Shown here piece by piece: positions 58,380 to 64,000 of a stretch of DNA of 64,000 nt. The DNA is taken from assembly GCA_013368445.1 (NCBI GenBank), contig JAACJO010000010.1, positions 558,001 to 622,000 on the forward strand. The letters run 5' to 3'. Made by a program: the position numbers and the translations under genes. Positions within the stretch are counted from its first letter, which is position 1; every line of letters starts with the position of its first letter. The stretch comes from Leucocoprinus leucothites (Eukaryota > Basidiomycota > Agaricomycetes > Agaricales > Agaricaceae). The notes under the pieces are model-generated. The model saw only the letters and a program-made list of their open reading frames with translations, was not told the origin of the DNA and searched no databases.

Positions 58380-59547
58380 TCATCCTCCTGGTTTCCGACC
58401 AGGCGAGTCTGATGGATATCCCGCGAAAGTTGCACCTCGGGCAAAAATTCGTGAAACATATTTTGGGGGAGGCACAGAGGACCGCTGTTCACTGTGTGCC
58501 AACAGTGCCATATGGGTATTGTCCGTGGACTCAGTCGGAGTATAAGGACCTTGAACCGGGGACTGTATCCTGTGTTCGAGGTCCTCTAGTTTATGGGTTA
58601 TTTCTGTGAGCTGATTTTCAATGTCCCGGAACCTTCTGGGCCCAAAGAGGAATCGAGTAATCCAGGTACGATTGCCAAGCCCGGGAGGAATGAGCAGTGC
58701 GGCGCTGTCATTGGAATATTGGCTCAGGGTGTATGAGCTACTTTGGGGAGTGATGTTTTGGTGGGATGAAGTCATACGACCGCAGTGGCTTCGACTAGTC
58801 TGCCTCATAGTGAATGGCGTTAAAGCAGCGTATTCGCGGCGACGTGCTCTCGCCCTCCACCAGAACAGGAATAGAATAAATAGTGAGACTGCCGGGAGAG
58901 TGACTACGATAACGGGTACGAGGATGTTGGACTTGTTGTCGGCTCGTAATGAATCAGATGGTGAAGCATTAGCAGAGGAAGATGGAATTAATGATGTACT
59001 CGAGGATGGTCGCTTTCCCGAGGCAAACGCTCCTCGAGTTTGGACACTGGTGACAGCTGTGGTTTGCGCTGTCGTCATAATGGTGATAGACGTCGGAAAT
59101 GGTGCCAATATCTCGTCAGTGTTCGAACTCGGGGATGTTGGGATAATAAACTCGGAAATGGGAGACGAAGTATCGACCACGACAGTATAAGTGCCAGTAG
59201 TTGACTCAACCGGCTTGGTCGACCTGAGACATATTGTAAGATACCTCAACTCCGACCAAGGAAAGATCGTCTTACCCTCCCCATGCAGTGATTGATGGAG
59301 TCTGCTGGGCTTCCACAGTGCTTGTCGAGGCCAGTGCGTTTTCCGATTCACTGAGGCTGGTGGTTACTGGCTCCGACTGGTGTACCTTCGTTTCAAGACC
59401 AATTCCTGCAGAAAAAACTCTGACGACATCGGAAGACTTCACGGCCGCAGTGGCAGAACCAGCACCAACTTGTGCGGAGGTAGTTGGGATAGTTTCCAGT
59501 GAGCACGAGTCTGGAAGTGCCCCACACACAAGGTATGTCACTGACAT
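58380..59547 (-). CDS. Single-pass membrane protein with Ser/Thr-rich ectodomain
   Basis: Start at 59547, MSVTYLVCGALPDSCSLETI, followed by TTSAQVGAGSATAAV and a Ser/Thr-rich stretch. One intron lies near 59225-59280. The second exon continues FIIPTSPSSNTDEILAPFP, then ADNKSNILVPVIVVTLPAVSLFILFLFWWRARARRR: a membrane helix followed by a basic stop-transfer. The cytoplasmic part has QYSNDSAALLIPPGL and a short coiled-coil-like DIENQLTEITHKLEDLEHRIQ, ending SPGRKPGG at 58380. This layout (outer Ser/Thr region, central helix, cytoplasmic coiled coil) resembles fungal wall sensors in shape only; I see no WSC domain. Function unknown. The true start may lie further upstream. Confidence 0.62.
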
Positions 59548-60484
59548 GACCTTGAAAGGCTGGGAGATGGGGCGGGATGAATGGACGCCACCACCTCCGC
59601 GTTCTAGTTTTTAACCCATGTTCAACTTGCCGCTCCCACCCCAGGCCGGCCTTCACCTTACGCGTGCACACGCGATGTGCTGATTGGCAACAATCAAGAG
59701 GGAACCCATCACAATAATTTCGGAGATGAGCCTCTTCGTCAGGCCTGGTGTTTTGAAGTCGATTCCTCAGGCCTCAGGCCTCAGTTTCCTTTCATGCTCG
59801 GTCCAGGGCTTTCTTTGGAGGTCAAACTAATAGTTTATAGGAGCGTGCAAGGTCAAGCAGAATCCATAGATCACAAGGCATCATTTGTATTTCAAAAAGC
59901 CATAGAGTCGGCCATGGTGGGATGCAGTGATAGTTTTTACCGCCAGCTGACCCGATCAAACTCCAGGAGATCACACTAGCGTTCTGACTCGCGAGGAAAA
60001 GAAAACTGTTCTTCCGTGCCAGCTTGAGCCAGCCGAACGTATCGGGGGGTGCCTCAGTCGGTGACAATAAGCAAGTGCTTTAGCGCTAGATGAGGTAGTG
60101 CTTGAGTTTGTTTGGTCCGGCGTTCGTTTGCAGTAGCCGGTTTATTTTATAGTTTTTGATCGCTGATCTTGAATTAGTCGGTCACTCCCGTACACGCTAT
60201 GCTCTTGGAAACTTGGATCCGAGGCTTAGCGAGGTCTGTAGCAACAAAAGGGGCCATCAGATGAAGGGGTTTTCCATGTGAACATCAGCCCATACAACAT
60301 GCTGGGTATGATGCATCAATCCATTGGCATGACATCTCCCATCTTACAACTCCAGAGGAAAAATCCGTTGGAAATGACCAGGAACGAAGAGTACAAGCTA
60401 TCCTGAAGGCAATGAACCGGGGCCAGTCGATTTGGAGAACCTTGCCTCACAGGCTGTCGATGTGACTCCACAGCGACATGCTGT
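59548..60484. other. Intergenic
   Basis: No gene supported. Upstream region of the membrane protein gene and flank of the decayed copy to the right. Confidence 0.45.
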
Positions 60485-61195
60485 GTAATTCTTCCTCTTC
60501 ACCTACCCGAATTCCTCTGGCTAGGCCTAACTCTTCGTGTTGGCGTCTGCACAGAATGCGCAAACAGGGCTGTTCGGGCACGCCGCCTTCGCTTGTCCCG
60601 CTCACGTTCTGTCAATGCTACTTCAAGCCCCTGTACACGTGCTCTTAGCATTCCAAGCTCCAGTGGCGTCTTTACTGGTTGGTTCCGAGCGCTCGCGGGT
60701 CAGTGGCCGTGCTCATTGAGGCTAGTGCTTGTGCTGCCCTTGGGGTAAAATCTTCTGTATACAGGGGCACGGTCGCCATCAATGAGACAAACGGGGCTAG
60801 GGCAGCAGTAGACATGGTCGGATCAAGATCTTTTTCGCTGGTACTGCTGCTGATCGAAAGAACTGGCACTTCGAAAAGCAGCGAGGTATTCGCTTGTAAC
60901 GGTCGTACAGGCTCGCAAACGCATCAGTGAAATGCTGGGCTGAACTTGAAGACGTCCTGCATCGTAGTGCTCCCAGTCGATGATCATTTCCAAACCCCTA
61001 TCTGGTACCGCTCATTGCTGGAAATTAGGACTGGTGATAGTTGTCATTCAGGGTGTAACTAATGACTTTCTTGGGTCACTGATAACCAGAAGAACAAACC
61101 CTCACTCACTGCTGTGTACTCTACTCAAGGTTCTCCGAGTTATTCGGCAGGTACGAAATTGCAATGTTATTGATGAAAGAGGAGAAATGGTGTGA
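60485..61195 (-). pseudogene. Decayed partial copy of the neighbouring membrane protein gene
   Basis: On the minus strand, LELGMLRARVQGLEVALTER at about 60575-60665 aligns with LQVLRERVQRLEAVLVDRD in the C-terminus of the intact gene at 61831-63435. The DNA is also alike there (TACTTCAAGCCCCTGTACAC against TGCTTCAAGTCGCTGTACGC). A second match joins 61080-61150 to the intact gene's upstream region at about 63500-63580 (GATAACCAG, then CACTCACTGCTGT and AAGGTTC). So both ends of the copied unit survive, but the 0.7 kb between them cannot encode the helix or proline-rich tail, and frames are broken. This is a degenerate duplicate with a large internal loss. Confidence 0.6.
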
Positions 61196-61830
61196 GGACA
61201 TGGTTAAATCGCTTGGTATGGCGCTCTTCCATTCTCAGATTATTAGCTTCATGACACTGCCTGGTCAGATGGAAATATAGGGTACGCCGGTCCGAGGTTC
61301 ACGCATTCACGAGTGATGCATTGACGCCCTGGTGAGCCGCCGTGTCCATTCTATCAGTGATCAAATCCCGGGCCAGTGTCATCCAGCTAACTACCTCATC
61401 GGACCTTTTCGACTGGAATAGGCAGAAAATTTTAGATCAAAAATTTTGGATCAAGTGTATACCTACGAAATATACTTTTTTAATCCACTTTAGAAGCGAG
61501 AATATCTTGTGTTTTTCGATCCACTGGTCCCTTGGGCGCTAATGAATATTTAACTTTTGGATTGTGGCAACTCTCGAAGAAGGGAAATCATTATTCAGTA
61601 GTACTCAGTCAATCTGCAGTGTAGGAGAAATTCCGATGTGAAGTTGGGGCTAAACTTTCATACATCCAGCCTGACATTTTCTAATTTACATATGTAGTCG
61701 AGCGGATTGCGCCTTGAAGTGGCTGATAACCATGGATACGGGATACACTGAACTCAGCAGGAACGCGACCAACCAAAAAACCTAGCATATAATCTGATAA
61801 ACCTCATAGAAATGCCCTACATCATGAATA
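61196..61830. other. Intergenic
   Basis: AT-rich spacer between the decayed copy and the intact gene; no gene seen. Confidence 0.5.
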
Positions 61831-63435
61831 TTATGGGTGGCCTCCCGCTCGCCCACCTGAATCGCTCTGGCCAGCGTTAGATTCGGGCACTGGAATCGGC
61901 ATAGTAGGAAGCGAGTCGTACGCCGGTGGAGGTCGCTCAGGCTCATCTGCATCTGGATCACGATCTACCAACACTGCTTCAAGTCGCTGTACGCGTTCTC
62001 TGAGCACCTGAAGCTCTGGCGGGTCTGAGGCTGGCGGAGTCTGGGCTTGGCTAGTCGATGGACCAGCCTGCGCTGAGCTAGTAGGAATGGTCTCTGGTGT
62101 AGGTGCCCATTCCAATACGACATCTCCTTTGCGGTGGGGTACGTCCTGCGAGTATGTAGGAGCGCTGCGATCTTGCTCAGCGGTTGCAGCGAGGACAGGT
62201 TGGGACTGCTGATAGATCTTAGAGGCGCTTGGCTGGGAGCTTGAACTTGGTTGTTGGGCTTGGAAAGCTCCATGGGAAGACTGACCATCTCCACTGTTGA
62301 CGACGGAGTGATTACGACCTAGGTTATGTGATTGGGCCTCCTTTCTCCAATCCTCCCCACTGGGTTGGGCTCGTGTCGTCCCATTGTGATGGCTCTGTGT
62401 CCCACTAGACTCGGCTTGCGTCGTTCCATCACGACGACTCTGTGTCTCACCTGGCTGGTTCTGCGTTCCACCCGTGTATGGATTCCTGTTTGGTTCCGAT
62501 TCCATCCTCTCAATCTCCCGGATAAACTGATCATAACTTATATCGCTCGGCGCTGGAGCTCGTGCACCTGGATTTGATGGAGCTCGCATGGGCTGGGGGT
62601 TTTGGGAGGGAGGTGTATACGGGCTCTGAGGCGGATATTGGTTCTGAGGAGGGGGTGTATACTGGCTCTGAGGAGGGGGAGTGTGCTGGTTCTGAGGGGG
62701 GGTATACTGGTTCTGAGGAGGGGGAGTATACTGGTTCTGAGGAAGGGGAGTATACTGGTTCTGAATGGGTGGAGAATGCTGGCTCTGAGGGGGCGGAGTA
62801 TACTGGTTCTGAGGGGGGTGGGCCGGGGCATTGTAGTGAGTTTGTTGGTAGGGAGCGCTCTGTCCCCACGAGACTACGGGCGACACGGTATTGCCTATAC
62901 TTGGGTTCTCCAAGTAAGGCGCACCACTGTTAGGGGGAGATTGAAGAGCCGTCGGTGCATTCCCAGGTCCAGTATCAACAAAGTGCTGCTGGAAAGTCCC
63001 AAATCCATCTTGTCTGGGTGGATGACTTTGCTGCGCCTGCGATTCATTCCACGTCTGATACTTGGCCGGAGGACGAGCCAGTTGTGAATTATTGACCATG
63101 ACCATCGGTGTCGCTTGCGACCTCCGCCATCTTCTATACAGGATGGACACGACTGCCAGAACGATGACTATCGGGATTAAGATAGCAGCAATGGTGGTCA
63201 AGCTGAAGCCTTTTCCCGTGCTACTTGAATTGGTAGGAAAGGCTGGTGCGGTAAACGAATTCCTGTTTGTGGTACTCGTACGCGTTGTGCTTCGAGTGGA
63301 AGACCGAGTTCCCGTTCCAGTGCCTGTAATGGTGTTGAAAACCAGAGTCGATGACCTGCATCCCACCACTCAGTGAAAGTGTTCAACCTCGTCATTCAGC
63401 GCTGCTTACCCATTAGAACCGTTGGTCGCCGACAT
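61831..63435 (-). CDS. Single-pass membrane protein with proline-rich repeat tail
   Basis: Short first exon MSATNGSNG at 63435, intron of about 58 bp, then SSTLVFNTITGTGTGTRSST, a Ser/Thr/Arg-rich outer segment. The helix is LTTIAAILIPIVIVLAVVSILY, followed by RRWRR. The long cytoplasmic tail has SQLARPPAKYQTWNES, a run of about nine imperfect QNQYTPPP units, SYDQFIREIERMESEPN, and a C-terminal coiled-coil-like LQVLRERVQRLEAVLVDRD just before ERPPPAYDSLPTMP. PPPAY resembles a PPxY motif, which binds WW domains of Nedd4/Rsp5 ligases or arrestin-type adaptors. It ends GGRAGGHP at 61831. No signal peptide is seen, so the helix probably serves as anchor. Function unknown. Confidence 0.68.
62600..62830 (-). 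repeat. QNQYTPPP-type tandem repeat
   Basis: Imperfect 24-27 bp units, seen on the plus strand as TATACTGGTTCTGAGGAGGGGG, encode QNQYTPPP, QSQHSPPI and related octapeptides. They lie in the cytoplasmic tail of the membrane protein. Confidence 0.85.
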
Positions 63436-64000
63436 TGCCAGTGTCCCTCAAGTGACGGTCTAGAGGCTGCAGGATGCGACTAAGGGCTTGGTTGGATCAT
63501 CGATAACCAGGAGATAATCAAGAAGCACTCACTGCTGTATAAGCACTCACTGCTGTATAGTCTTGCTGAAGGTTCCTCCAGGTAGAGGCTCAATTATCGT
63601 AAATTATGTCGTCACTCTCAGTGGCAGGACGAAATAGACAAGAAAGAGGGCAAGTGTCGTGGGGGTGTGGATGAATAGTCCGCATGTCGATTTCCCACTC
63701 AAGTACCTTGCGGCTCTGATTGCTGCTGTCCCTGTTCAGGTGCTGTCAAAGTTGCTGTGATGGTAGAAAAAGGGTCCCGAATCAATCCGTCTCGCGTCAG
63801 CCTTGTAAGTACAAATTCAGGAGGCTGTGCCCTGACTGTGTATACTTGAGCATTCCTTGACGTTGTCCAGCGTATATTCGTACAACAATTTCTTTGAATG
63901 ATATCCTGCTACCCAGGAGCCTTGTCTGTTCGGGAAAATAGTCATTTAGTAGAACCAGGATACAAGGTAGGCGTAGCTAAGTTTAATTACACATTGTGCG
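63436..64000. other. Upstream region of the last gene
   Basis: No gene supported. A 20 bp unit (AAGCACTCACTGCTGTATA) is repeated twice in tandem at about 63521-63558; a single related copy occurs near the decayed duplicate at about 61105. Confidence 0.5.

Noticed and set aside
61400..61520. AT-rich repeated ATTTTGGATCA-like words as a possible transposon terminal repeat
   Set aside because: The copies are short, imperfect and unpaired, with no target-site duplication or coding remnant nearby.

Overview
The window is nuclear DNA of a filamentous basidiomycete, most likely an Agaricomycete. Genes lie on both strands and are cut by many 45-110 bp GT-AG introns. The protein families fit: Kre6/Skn1 glucan synthesis protein, a heme-thiolate peroxidase, PL14 polysaccharide lyases, Trk potassium transporter, and Ser/Thr-rich single-pass membrane proteins with a central membrane helix. 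I saw no rRNA, tRNA, CRISPR or intact transposon. About 24 genes and three gene relics can be supported. Exon joins were read by eye from splice signals and family motifs, so individual borders may be off.

Left part (1-17.3 kb) is mostly housekeeping: the 3' part of a short-chain dehydrogenase; a secreted amidohydrolase of the salicylate/2,3-dihydroxybenzoate decarboxylase type, tail to tail with it; an Rtt106-like histone chaperone; the Trk transporter; the mitochondrial citrate carrier, divergent from uroporphyrinogen-III synthase (HEM4); a single-pass membrane protein; and adenylosuccinate lyase (ADE13).

Middle part (17.3-44.6 kb) mixes lineage-specific and cell-wall genes: a proline-rich hypothetical, a tiny two-exon gene, a small Cys-rich secreted protein, a frame-disrupted gene of an Agaricomycete family, the Kre6/Skn1 GH16 gene, two GPI-type surface proteins (one Asp/Ser-rich with repeats), a Uls1-like SNF2/RING translocase, an expansin-like double-psi barrel protein, a GH3 beta-glucosidase, a 2.9 kb gene-poor stretch and an unrecognised protein.

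Right part (44.6-64 kb) begins with a roughly 1.6 kb segmental duplication holding two near-identical PL14 lyase genes with a RecQ-type helicase fragment between them. Then come a UBE2S-like ubiquitin-conjugating enzyme, a conserved hypothetical, a mitochondrial two-RRM protein, an F-box-like protein, a leaderless heme-thiolate peroxidase, and two single-pass membrane proteins with a decayed partial copy of the second one between them.

The wall and secretome genes (Kre6, DPBB, GH3, two PL14, GPI proteins) suggest a region rich in wall remodelling and plant polysaccharide attack. I see no multi-gene pathway or defence system that would count as a new system. The points most worth a second look are the PL14 duplication, the UBE2S-type E2 with its APC/C-docking tail, the secreted decarboxylase-like protein, the Kre6 microexons and one-codon start exons, and several unrecognised small proteins.
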